Assembly (NCBI GenBank): GCA_964633715.1
Contig: CAZWHQ010000012.1
Location: 1 to 64,000, forward strand
Direction of reading: 5' to 3'
DNA length: 64,000 bases
Source of the DNA: JAUWVG01 sp964633715
GTDB lineage: Bacteria > Acidobacteriota > Aminicenantia > Aminicenantales > Aminicenantaceae
Below the pieces are notes generated by a model. That model saw only the letters and a list, made by a program, of their open reading frames with translations, searched no databases and had not been told where the DNA came from. Shown here in pieces: positions 18,995 through 26,708 of the stretch (positions are counted from its first letter, which is position 1; every line of letters starts with the position of its first letter). Position numbers and translations under genes: made by a program.

Positions 18995-19227
18995 TGAATA
19001 GGTTCACGCTTTTCAAATGTCCCTTGATCCCTATTAAAATCAAAAAAATCGTTAGAGAATTTATTAAGGCTATCGAAAAGTGGCTGCCAAGGATCTTTAT
19101 CCTTAGGAATGAGTATGACAACTCCATTGATTTTCTTAATATAGACTTCTTTTCCTGAAAGAGAATATTCTTTTGGAAGCCTTACGGCTTGGCTGCGACC
19201 GTTTAAGAATAATTTCGCTGTATCCAT
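18991..19227 (-). CDS. vapB: VapB-type antitoxin (AbrB/SpoVT fold)
   Basis: The 78-residue protein starts with MDTAKLFLNGRSQAVRLPKEY, the hallmark N-terminal swapped-hairpin DNA-binding domain of VapB antitoxins. The acidic and aromatic C-terminal half should bind the VapC active site. GGGAGG stands directly before this ATG; a longer open frame up to 19329 is not supported by a ribosome site. Such antitoxins repress their own operon, and a palindrome lies just upstream. Confidence 0.92.
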   Translation of the reverse strand: MDTAKLFLNGRSQAVRLPKEYSLSGKEVYIKKINGVVILIPKDKDPWQPLFDSLNKFSNDFFDFNRDQGTFEKREPIQ

Positions 19228-19241
19228 TATATTACCTCCCT

Positions 19242-19265
19242 TGGTATATACCATAATATATACCA
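19242..19265 (-). promoter_or_regulatory. Palindromic operator candidate of vapBC
   Basis: The sequence TGGTATATACCA is a perfect palindrome and is followed by a near copy, TAATATATACCA. It lies 15 bases upstream of the vapB start, close to the ribosome site, where VapB-VapC complexes usually bind to shut off their operon. Binding is inferred. Confidence 0.6.
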
Positions 19266-19374
19266 CTTCTAAAAGATTCTCAAGCCCCGACGTACTAAAT
19301 AGACGTAATTTTAATAGATAATTTCTCAATGAAAATTAGGCATATTAAGTTTTAATTATCTTTGGAAAATATGG

Positions 19375-19407
19375 ATATATCGCGAAATAATTAATTTCGC
19401 GATATAT
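19375..19407. terminator. Perfect 14-bp stem-loop after the kinase gene
   Basis: ATATATCGCGAAAT and ATTTCGCGATATAT form a perfect stem around a five-base loop. It begins four bases after the kinase stop codon. There is no clear U-tract, so it is either an atypical terminator, a 3'-end stabiliser or a protein-binding palindrome. Confidence 0.5.
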
Positions 19408-19410
19408 TGT

Positions 19411-22400
19411 TCATGGAACCTTCAATCCAGTCAGTCTCTTCTTCGCATCTTCAACATCGAGACTACCAGGATCAGCATCTTTCCAGAGATCAAGGAATTT
19501 TTCGTAGTGTTCAATAGCTTTATCTATAAATCCTTTTTTCTCATACAATTTTGCTAATCTGAAGTGGTATTTTGGGTGAATAAGATATCGCTCTTCTGTA
19601 TTTGGATCAAATGTAACTAACCGCTCATATTCCACAATGGCTTTTTCTATTTCTCCATTTTTCTGATACGCCCTAGCCAGGACATCCTTTATGAAGGGCA
19701 CATTATGGGAGAGGATAAATTGTATTTGAGGAGGTCTTCCCAATTGCGATGCTTTCTCTAAAATGGCAACCGCTTGGTCAATCGAGCCTTCGGCAAGCAG
19801 TATCTCTCCTTGGAGTATGTCATAAGAGAATTTTGCCCTATTTTCATTTGAAGGATCTATTTCAGGTAGGAGCGACTTCATTTTGGCCAGTCTTGACTTT
19901 GCGGAATCGATTCGCCCTTGTTTCAAGTCTATTAATCCGAGATCGAAAGAGTAAAATGCTGTATTTCCTGGTTCAAATTGAGGCTCATATTCTAAGAAAT
20001 AATCGAACCATTTTTTAAAGCTTTTCTGGCTAAGTTCAAGCTCGTCCAGTTCATAATAGACAGATCCTTTCAGATTTTCAATCAGGGCAACAAACATCTC
20101 ATTTCTGACCTCTTTGGCTAGGTCCAAAGCCATCTGAAATTCTAGAAGGGACTGTTTTAAGTTGCCAAGCCAGAAATGATAGAATCCTTTATATAAATAT
20201 CCAAAGCTCTTTATCCAAGGAATTTGAAAAAAATTAATCTGCAGATCGAGCCATTTCATTGCTTCAGGATAATTCTCCTTTAATGCATAGATGTATCCGA
20301 TGCTTAAGCGGGTTATGGGAAAATCCGGTTTAATTTCTAACGCCTCTTTATATTTCACAATCGCCTCATCAAGCTTTCCCATCCTCAGATATACTTCGCC
20401 CAGGGAATCTATGGGATTGGCATTCCCAGGAGAGACAGTTACATACTTCTTAAAATATTCAACTGCTGCCTCAAAATCGCCAATATTTGAATACGTGTAG
20501 GCAAGACTATTCATGGCCTCTCCATAGTTTGGATCAAGCTCCAGTGCCGACTGGAACACTTCTATGGCTTGGTTGAACATATTTAAGTCTTGATAAAATT
20601 TACCTAATTCGTAGTGAGCTCTCTTTTCTCCTGGGTATTTTGTCGCTATTTCTTTGAGAAACTGAAGCTGCTTTTGTGGATTTTTCTCTACGTCTAATGC
20701 ATACGATGCTTCGATATAAAGCCGTTCTTTATCGGAGGCATTCTCCGAATAAATTTTTGCCTTCTCTAAGGCTTCCTCATTCGATCTGGGGTCCGATATA
20801 CTTCTATATACCTGTGCAAGGTAATAGTATGCCATAGCAAATGTAGAATCGTATTCTATGGCCTTCTCGAGGAATTGAACGGCCTCATTAAAATAGTATT
20901 CTTCAAATGCCTCTCTTCCTTTTAAAAAGTAGTTGTACGCTTCCATTGAAGACGAAGTCAATCCGGAAATCTGTGTTTTTACTTCACCCATCTTCTGGCT
21001 AGAGCTTCCAATATTTTGGATGATTTTATTGCTGAGTTCATCGATTTGCGTTTTTAGAATGCTGTCAATGCCCTCGCCTCTTGAACTGGAACTCATCAAA
21101 AGGTTCTTTGTCTCCACATCTAATACCTTCACATCTGTGACAAACACATTACCGGCTTTGGTGTAGCTGCCCAGAACAATCGCAGCTATGCCATCTCTTT
21201 GACACAGTTCAAATCCGGAATCACTGTTTATAATCTCGACATCTTCTTTTCCTATTTGCTTAAGGAGATCTCGCATGCGCTCCCATGTTGTTACATGAAA
21301 ATTCCCTGTCTGTTCAAGACTGGTTATCAGGAGATTGGGGATCGCTTTTTGTAAATAATCGTAGGTCTGGTCTCCGGTCTGATTTTCAAAGCTGATAACT
21401 GCGATGGAATTTTCAATTATTGGAGCAACTACAATTTTCTTTTTTGGAAGAAGCTTCAGCGTTAAAACGATGACAATAATGGAAGCAAGGACAATCAGGA
21501 AAGGAATTAGAGTTTTTTTCAGGCCAAAGGTCACAGTAATCTCTTTTGATGTTAGAGGCTTCTTATGCGGGATGGTTCTTCCGGTTGTTGGCAAGCCTTC
21601 CTCTATGCTTTTTATATCTTGAAGAACTTCATCTGCACTTTGAAATCTATTCTCTTTTGCTTTCTCCAAGCACTTTAGAATTACACGGCTGAAATCCTTT
21701 GGAATCTGAGGATTGAGTTCAATGGGATCTTTGGGCAGTTCTCCTTTGTGTTTCATGGCAATGCTGAGTGGAGTATCTCCGTGGAAAGGAAGCTGCCCCG
21801 TCACCATCTCATACAGGATAACTCCCAATGAGTAGATATCAGAGCGAAAATCCACATCTTTGCCTTCGGCTTGTTCGGGACTCATATATTCAGGAGTTCC
21901 GATCATAATCCCGGATCCGGTGATACCTTTGCCTTTTACAGATCGAGCAATCCCGAAGTCCATAATCCGGGCACTTCCATTATCATCGATCATGATGTTG
22001 TTCGGCTTGAGGTCTCGATGAACAATCCCAATTTTGTGAGCCTCAGATAAGCCCTTACATATTTGTTTTCCTATCGAAAGAGCCCTGGACGTGCTCAGCG
22101 GTGCAGCCCTTCTGATGAAATTCTTCAAATCTCCACCGGAAACATATTCCATAGTAATATAATATGTGTCTTTTTCCCTGTTCAGATCATACATCCGGCA
22201 GACATTTTTGTGGGAAATATCACGGGCTGTTTTAAGTTCATTTCTGAAACGCTCAATAGTATTCTTATCCACTGCAATCTCAGGTAAAATAAGCTTAAGG
22301 GCAACTTTGGTGTTGATTTCTTTATCGAGCACTTTGTAGACTTTGCCCATTCCTCCTTTACCCAATTCCTCAATAATCTGGTACCGTCCGGCAAAAGTAG

Positions 22401-22536
22401 AGCCTGTCGTGAGTTCTTGTTTGGGTGTTTCTAAAGTGACAGCATCTTTAAGATCAGGGAAGGGAGTCGCACACTTATTGCAGAATTTTGACTCGTTTGG
22501 ATTTTCTGTTTGACACTTCGGGCATTCTATAGTCAT
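19411..22536 (-). CDS. Transmembrane Ser/Thr kinase with TPR sensor domain
   Basis: This 1041-residue receptor kinase opens with a zinc ribbon (CPKCQTENPNESKFCNKC, residues 5-22). A Hanks kinase domain follows (about 52-310) with GKGGMGKVY, VALKLI, HRDLKPNNIM and DFG, all intact. One membrane span lies near 343-362. The extracytoplasmic side starts with a region like the FlgO/TolB-N fold (SIAVISFENQTGD) and then has about ten TPR units to the end, closing with YEKFLDLWKDADPG, shared with the paralogue at 30176-33280. It presumably senses a protein or peptide ligand outside and signals by phosphorylation inside. The promoter-like sequence upstream is shared with two neighbouring kinase genes. 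Confidence 0.92.
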   Translation of the reverse strand: MTIECPKCQTENPNESKFCNKCATPFPDLKDAVTLETPKQELTTGSTFAGRYQIIEELGKGGMGKVYKVLDKEINTKVALKLILPEIAVDKNTIERFRNELKTARDISHKNVCRMYDLNREKDTYYITMEYVSGGDLKNFIRRAAPLSTSRALSIGKQICKGLSEAHKIGIVHRDLKPNNIMIDDNGSARIMDFGIARSVKGKGITGSGIMIGTPEYMSPEQAEGKDVDFRSDIYSLGVILYEMVTGQLPFHGDTPLSIAMKHKGELPKDPIELNPQIPKDFSRVILKCLEKAKENRFQSADEVLQDIKSIEEGLPTTGRTIPHKKPLTSKEITVTFGLKKTLIPFLIVLASIIVIVLTLKLLPKKKIVVAPIIENSIAVISFENQTGDQTYDYLQKAIPNLLITSLEQTGNFHVTTWERMRDLLKQIGKEDVEIINSDSGFELCQRDGIAAIVLGSYTKAGNVFVTDVKVLDVETKNLLMSSSSRGEGIDSILKTQIDELSNKIIQNIGSSSQKMGEVKTQISGLTSSSMEAYNYFLKGREAFEEYYFNEAVQFLEKAIEYDSTFAMAYYYLAQVYRSISDPRSNEEALEKAKIYSENASDKERLYIEASYALDVEKNPQKQLQFLKEIATKYPGEKRAHYELGKFYQDLNMFNQAIEVFQSALELDPNYGEAMNSLAYTYSNIGDFEAAVEYFKKYVTVSPGNANPIDSLGEVYLRMGKLDEAIVKYKEALEIKPDFPITRLSIGYIYALKENYPEAMKWLDLQINFFQIPWIKSFGYLYKGFYHFWLGNLKQSLLEFQMALDLAKEVRNEMFVALIENLKGSVYYELDELELSQKSFKKWFDYFLEYEPQFEPGNTAFYSFDLGLIDLKQGRIDSAKSRLAKMKSLLPEIDPSNENRAKFSYDILQGEILLAEGSIDQAVAILEKASQLGRPPQIQFILSHNVPFIKDVLARAYQKNGEIEKAIVEYERLVTFDPNTEERYLIHPKYHFRLAKLYEKKGFIDKAIEHYEKFLDLWKDADPGSLDVEDAKKRLTGLKVP

Positions 22537-22563
22537 TTTCCCTCACAAGAATGTTTTTATAAG

Positions 22564-22590
22564 GATATAAATTATGGAGGAAGGTGTCAA
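22564..22590 (-). promoter_or_regulatory. Promoter-like sequence of kinase gene 1
   Basis: On the minus strand TTGACACC is followed after a short spacer by AATTTATATCC. TTGACA lies at 22585-22590 and the TATATC box at 22564-22569, a 15-base spacing. The same two blocks at nearly the same distance from the start occur before the other two zinc-ribbon kinases. Confidence 0.6.
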
Positions 22591-22762
22591 TAATGTCTGA
22601 GTAGGGGAGAAGGGGTAAAATAAGGCAATTCTACCGAGATGGATTTGAAAAGGAATAGAAATTGAGAAATATCTGTAGGGCAAAACGTCTTAAAAACTAG
22701 GAAAGATTAAAAAAGCAACTATATTTCAGTTGCATTTCTTTTTCAAAAATAATATATTCATT

Positions 22763-23023
22763 ATGACAAAGCAAGATAAGTTACTAAACAGATTTTTATC
22801 GAAACCAAAAAATTTTACTTATAATGAAATGATAAAACTTCTAAAAGGATTCGGTTATCAGGAAGTAAGATCCGGAAAGACTTCTGGATCCCGTGTCGCC
22901 TTTATAAGCACAACTAAACACCATATAATTCGCCTACACAAACCTCATCCCAAAAATATACTAAAGAAATATCAACTCGATTTAATAGAAGAAGAGTTGA
23001 AAAACCAGGACATTCTAAAATGA
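22763..23023 (+). CDS. hicA: HicA-family toxin
   Basis: An 86-residue double-stranded-RNA-binding-like mRNA interferase. It shows the HicA core: LLKGFGYQEVRSGKTSGSR, then HHIIRLHKPHPKN. The GSH motif of classical HicA is GSR here, as in the HicA subgroup that carries KTGGSR, so the catalytic His may be one of those in the HHIIRLHKPHP segment. The start at 22763 is chosen because the open frame upstream to 22730 gives a short unrelated extension. The stop overlaps the HicB start by four bases. Confidence 0.85.
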   Translation: MTKQDKLLNRFLSKPKNFTYNEMIKLLKGFGYQEVRSGKTSGSRVAFISTTKHHIIRLHKPHPKNILKKYQLDLIEEELKNQDILK

Positions 23024-23373
23024 AAGATATTCTTAAACATGACGGTTTCATCGGATCTCTTCATTTCAGTGCAGCCGATGACTGTTTTTTTGGCAAGATT
23101 GAAGGAATTGATGACCTGATCACTTTTGAAGGGCAGGACGTCGATGGGCTTAAAAAGGCTTTTCTGGAAGCGATAGAAGACTACAAAGCACTTTGTATTC
23201 AAGCAAATAAACTTATGCATAAATCGTACAAAGGAAGTTTTAATGTTCGGATTGATCCTGAATTGCATAAAAAAGCAGTTCAGAAATCTTTGATGATGGG
23301 GATATCATTGAACCAACTTGTTCAAAAAGCTATTGAGGAAGAGGTTAAGAATCAGTCCGTTGACACACTTTGA
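23020..23373 (+). CDS. hicB: HicB-family antitoxin
   Basis: The 117-residue protein has the partial RNase-H-like HicB fold at the N-terminus (GFIGSLHFSAADDCFFGKI, then ITFEGQDVDGLKKAFLEAI) and a ribbon-helix-helix DNA-binding end (FNVRIDPELHKKAVQKSL, MGISLNQLVQKAI). It should neutralise HicA and repress the operon. Toxin-first order with ATGA overlap is the usual HicAB arrangement. Confidence 0.9.
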   Translation: MKDILKHDGFIGSLHFSAADDCFFGKIEGIDDLITFEGQDVDGLKKAFLEAIEDYKALCIQANKLMHKSYKGSFNVRIDPELHKKAVQKSLMMGISLNQLVQKAIEEEVKNQSVDTL

Positions 23374-23425
23374 AGAGAAAACCTATGGGAAAGGAATATG
23401 ATCGAAAACTAAACAAAAAGAGAAA

Positions 23426-23734
23426 ATGATGAGAGATATCTATGATGAAGTCAAAGATTTTTTCCGTGATAATCCTGATGTCGTTATATCTGAAGGGAAA
23501 AGTGCACAAGGACTCAAACATAATAACAAGATGTTTGTCATGTTTTATAAGGGAGATTTAACGATTAAAGTCAAACCTGAAACGGCTGTAAAGCTCATTG
23601 ATCAAGGAAAAGGATTTCCTTTTGATCCTGGAACAGGCGTACCAATGAAAGACAGAATCCTTATCCCTGCTTCCCTGAAAGGGAATTGGATTTCTCTATG
23701 TGAATTATCTCTGGAAGAAGTAAAAAGTAAATAA
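23426..23734 (+). CDS. TfoX N-terminal-like small protein
   Basis: A 102-residue single-domain protein. The pattern GLKHNNKMFVMFYKGDL, then LIDQGKGFPFDPGTG and PMKDRILIP, resembles the TfoX N-terminal/YjbR-like fold seen in many stand-alone bacterial proteins. The molecular role of stand-alone members is not settled; there is no TfoX C-terminal part here. A 14-codon reading frame just before it ends in overlap with its ATG and could couple translation. It follows hicAB by 52 bases but probably does not belong to that module. Confidence 0.6.
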   Translation: MMRDIYDEVKDFFRDNPDVVISEGKSAQGLKHNNKMFVMFYKGDLTIKVKPETAVKLIDQGKGFPFDPGTGVPMKDRILIPASLKGNWISLCELSLEEVKSK

Positions 23735-23781
23735 GAAATTCATCCACTCCATGATGAAACACAACAGCTTTGAAATAACAC

Positions 23782-24996
23782 TTACACTATTAATCTCGGC
23801 ATCAGCGGATTCAGCCATATCATCACTTTATAACTGGTAATTTCGGTCCATTCGGCTATGTCAACGGCAGTAATCTCCTCTTTTCCCTGAGTCCCCAGCA
23901 GGACAACTTCGTCTCCCATGGATACTCTGGAATCCGGTTTCAGCAGGACTTCCATATGGTTGGCAGACATATAAGCGACCACCGGACAGCGTTCACCATT
24001 GATCAGGACAAAGGTATTTCCCTGGGCGTTATAAGGGTACCCGTTGGAGTAACCAACCGGGATAACGGCAATTTTCTCTTTAGTTTTGGCCACATAGGAT
24101 TTGTTATACGAAACCTGATCTCCCGGGCGCAGGTTTCTGACCACCGCCACGCGGCTTTTAAGCTGTAAAACAGGCTTCAGTATTATTTCCTTAAATTTTT
24201 CCCTAACTTCCCGGGAAGGGTAATATCCGAATAAAAGCAGCCCGGGCCGGACCATATCCAGGTAAGACGACCTTTGAGAAAAGATTCCGGTAGAGCTCAC
24301 GGCATGCTTTATTTCCAAAGAGATTCCCTCACTTTCCGCCTGCTGACAGAGGATTTGAAAGCGTTTGATCTGTACTTTATCCAACTCATCATCTTCACTC
24401 ATTGCAGTGGAAATCCCTTTTATCCGAAGGCCTTTCCACCCAGCGACTTTCTTGATATAAGGCATAGCCTCGTAATAGGGGATTCCCATCCTGGCCATTC
24501 CCGTATCCACATGAATATGGACATCTGACCTTTTCCCTATCTTGAGTGCCGCGGCGTTCAGTTCCTGAGCCTTTCCGGTAAATATAGATTGAGATATGTT
24601 TTTCTTAATGAGAATCTCTGCAGCGTCCTCATGAAGCGGTCCGAAATTGTGAACAGGACAGGAAACACCTGCCTCTCTCAATTGGAGTGCTTCGGGGAGA
24701 CTGACGACCATAAGAGCATCGACTTTTTGTTGATCCAAATAGCGGCCGACTTCCACCAGACCATGGCCGTAGCCATTGCATTTAATAACACCCATGATGG
24801 GAACCTTGACGAATTTTCTTAACTGTTCCAGATTCCATCCCATATTCTCCAGCTTCAATTCGATCCAGACGTCATCATAAGAACTGTTCTGGTCTTTGCT
24901 TCCTAAAAGTGGTTTATCAAAGTCCATTCCGCCGGTCAGGTATGCAGCAGAGCTCACGCCGGCGAATGACAGGAAATCCCTTCTGTTTATTTTCAT
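23782..24996 (-). CDS. Tat-exported alanine-racemase-family PLP enzyme
   Basis: The 404-residue protein matches alanine racemases: PLP lysine in VIKCNGYGHG (K72), the substrate-side barrel motif HVDTGMARMG, PGLLLFGYYPS, and the second catalytic Tyr in QVSYNKSY (Y297). The Asp found in many racemases after it is Asn346. Its N-terminus, NRRDFLSFAGVSSAAY, is a twin-arginine leader with a GAGGAGGG ribosome site before the ATG. A longer frame to 25041 is rejected. Tat export of a cofactor-loaded racemase would place D-amino-acid formation in the periplasm, as with broad-specificity racemases, though those use Sec leaders. No peptidoglycan gene is next to it. Amino-acid specificity is unknown. Confidence 0.85.
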   Translation of the reverse strand: MKINRRDFLSFAGVSSAAYLTGGMDFDKPLLGSKDQNSSYDDVWIELKLENMGWNLEQLRKFVKVPIMGVIKCNGYGHGLVEVGRYLDQQKVDALMVVSLPEALQLREAGVSCPVHNFGPLHEDAAEILIKKNISQSIFTGKAQELNAAALKIGKRSDVHIHVDTGMARMGIPYYEAMPYIKKVAGWKGLRIKGISTAMSEDDELDKVQIKRFQILCQQAESEGISLEIKHAVSSTGIFSQRSSYLDMVRPGLLLFGYYPSREVREKFKEIILKPVLQLKSRVAVVRNLRPGDQVSYNKSYVAKTKEKIAVIPVGYSNGYPYNAQGNTFVLINGERCPVVAYMSANHMEVLLKPDSRVSMGDEVVLLGTQGKEEITAVDIAEWTEITSYKVMIWLNPLMPRLIV

Positions 24997-25051
24997 TTTC
25001 CCTCCTCTACAAAAATAGACAAGCAGACCTATTAGACACAATCATACAATC

Positions 25052-25306
25052 TTGTACAACCGATTATCTCTGCTTATAAAGGACTTCATGAAATTGGTTT
25101 TTTTTGCCAACATCATTGCCATCCCTATTGCATATTTTTTTATGAACAGGCTAATCCATTTTATTTACACTTATCCCATAACGATTGGGGCCGAAGTTTT
25201 TATTGTTTGTGCTGTCCTTTCATTGCTGGTGGCCTTCATAACTGTTTCGTCTCAGACCATAAAATCGGCTTTATTGAATCCAGCAGACAGCTTGAGATAC
25301 GAGTGA
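25052..25306 (+). pseudogene. C-terminal remnant of an FtsX/MacB-type permease
   Basis: Some 80 codons remain, with two membrane spans and the family's closing NPADSLRYE-stop. The reading starts inside the last repeat of the permease (LLIKDFMKLVFFANIIAIP) with no start signal. The bulk of the gene is gone, leaving the last helix pair. Compare the larger relic at 58760-60370. Confidence 0.8.
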
Positions 25307-25662
25307 AGCACTCATCAGAGGATCTCTGCTAAGAAACTAAAGATAAGGACTATAAATCTTATTATTATCGGGACAGCAGGCTGGAACTGATGGGGATCTA
25401 ACCCACGACCCCTTGGCTGCCAGTCATGCTTTCAGTATAGACCTTTCCCTTGTGTAACAATATCCTATGTCAATAACAAATTTACTAACGGTGCCCTCTG
25501 ATAAGGTGTTTTGTTCTTCAGCGGTAGTTTGTAAGTTTTCTTTCCCTTACGAAGGACGCCAATCCCAGCCTCGCTGAAGTTGAAGATACAAAGAAAAGGC
25601 GGTGGGATTGAAGGAATAATTCACTTTCCTGAAAAAATCTGAAAAATATCTTTTCCGGATCG
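25307..25662. other. Gene-poor stretch with a tRNA-3'-half-like segment
   Basis: No gene was recognised. On the minus strand about 25380-25435 reads GGGGTCGTGGG, then TTAGATCCCCATCAG, which looks like the variable and T-arm of a tRNA with TTC changed to TTA. No matching 5' half, D-arm or CCA was found. The rest, to 25662, shows only unassigned sequence. Confidence 0.35.
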
Positions 25663-26109
25663 TCAAATCTTCTCGAGTTTTTCGATATCGGCAAGGTCCT
25701 GTTTTCTTCCTGAAATGCGCTTGCAGTGTATCAGGTCCTGTTTTGATATAAAGAAGACAGAGATATCCCCATACTGCCCGGAAACGCGGTTTGGCCAGAA
25801 ATTATTGAAATCCGTTCCCTTAATAGAGGTCAAAATGTCGATCCTCACTGGATCCATGCCCAATTGGATAATTTGGCCGGGTTCCATAAAATCTTTATCA
25901 GTCAGTTTGAGATCTTCAAAGCCAAAATCTTTGATGGCATCCAAAATATTCTTGGCATTTTTCTGGGTTTGCTCGATGAGGATATCGATATCTTTGGTAT
26001 AGCGCGGCTCAGCGTAAAAACTGTAGGCAAATCCTCCGATTATTAAGTAGTGGACGTCATGCCTGTTTAATAACGCGATAAATTCTTTGAAATCCTTTTC
26101 GACTCTCAT
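25663..26109 (-). CDS. Nucleotidyltransferase-fold protein (MNT/AbiEii-like)
   Basis: The 148-residue protein has the minimal nucleotidyltransferase signature: LIIGGFAYSFYAEPRYTKDIDIL, i.e. the GG loop followed by the paired Asp residues of the metal site, then a third acidic residue in DPVRIDILTSI. The family includes antitoxin-like and toxin-like NTases that adenylylate or otherwise modify proteins or tRNA. It overlaps the upstream small gene by 53 bases, so the two are surely co-expressed. No HEPN partner is present. A toxin-antitoxin role is inferred from fold and layout only. Confidence 0.75.
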   Translation of the reverse strand: MRVEKDFKEFIALLNRHDVHYLIIGGFAYSFYAEPRYTKDIDILIEQTQKNAKNILDAIKDFGFEDLKLTDKDFMEPGQIIQLGMDPVRIDILTSIKGTDFNNFWPNRVSGQYGDISVFFISKQDLIHCKRISGRKQDLADIEKLEKI

Positions 26110-26242
26110 TTTTCAATTCATAATACATATCTCTCAGCTGTTGAAGCGCATCCAGCTTTTCTTCGGAAGTTTTGGACTTCCAGAAAGCTATGTCTTTTTT
26201 TTCGGCCTCTGCAAAAGATAATTTCCTCAGATTCTTTTCCAT
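26057..26242 (-). CDS. Small conserved partner of the nucleotidyltransferase gene
   Basis: A 61-residue, strongly charged and helical protein (KLSFAEAEKKDIAFWKSK, then LDALQQLRDMYYELKNE, ending GFQRIYRVIKQA). It precedes and overlaps the nucleotidyltransferase gene by 53 bases. I recall similar small proteins with an RVYRVIK-like end next to NTases of this kind, but know no assigned function. It has no clear DNA-binding motif. It could be the partner of the NTase in a two-gene module. Confidence 0.65.
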   Translation of the reverse strand: MEKNLRKLSFAEAEKKDIAFWKSKTSEEKLDALQQLRDMYYELKNESRKGFQRIYRVIKQA

Positions 26243-26474
26243 ATTGTTATTCTACCAGAGCTCTTCATAATTCTCTATAATTCTTTATTCTCATTTCTTT
26301 ATTCACATTGAAACTCCAATCCTAAATCTATAATGCCATTTCTGTGGGCGGCTAGATTTATAAGAATTATTTATAAGAATTTCCTTTTTGTCTTTGCTCC
26401 GAATTCCTCATAAATTTCCTCAAAATCTACCCGCTGACAACTGAAATTAGAATTATCATATCAAAACGGTAAGG

Positions 26475-26708
26475 TCAATGGCTCATAAAGCCAAACAACT
26501 TCCCCCTATGAGCATTGGCATAGAGTCCTGAGTTACGAATCATGACCTGGCCTTTATCGGGAATATGGGAGGTGACTCTGGCGATAAACTCCAGATAATC
26601 GATATGCTCTGAATCTGTGCTGTGCTTTCCGTATTGATAGATTACCTGCCCTTGGGCCTCATCAAAGGAAAGCCGCTTGAGAGAATGGATCGGTCTTATC
26701 ATGTACTC
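26475..26708 (-). mobile_element. IS91-family (Y2/HUH) transposase fragment
   Basis: The minus strand reads MIRPIHSLKRLSFDEAQGQV, then YGKHSTDSEH and DYLEFIARVTSHIPDKGQVM, and on to YANAHRGK. This is a well-conserved stretch of the C-terminal part of IS91/IS801-type transposases. The catalytic Tyr residues and the N-terminal part are absent, so it is a relic. It abuts the broken beta-propeller of the kinase at about 26705, where the kinase frame ends, so insertion or recombination probably removed the kinase 3' end. Confidence 0.85.

Noticed and set aside
18402..22612. Shared TGAGTAGGGGAGAAG at about 18404 and 22598
   Set aside because: Only 15 bases in two copies; no structure or third copy seen, so chance cannot be excluded.
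25375..25440. tRNA-like 3' half on the minus strand
   Set aside because: T-arm-like pairing is present, but TTC is TTA and no 5' half, D-arm or acceptor partner was found.
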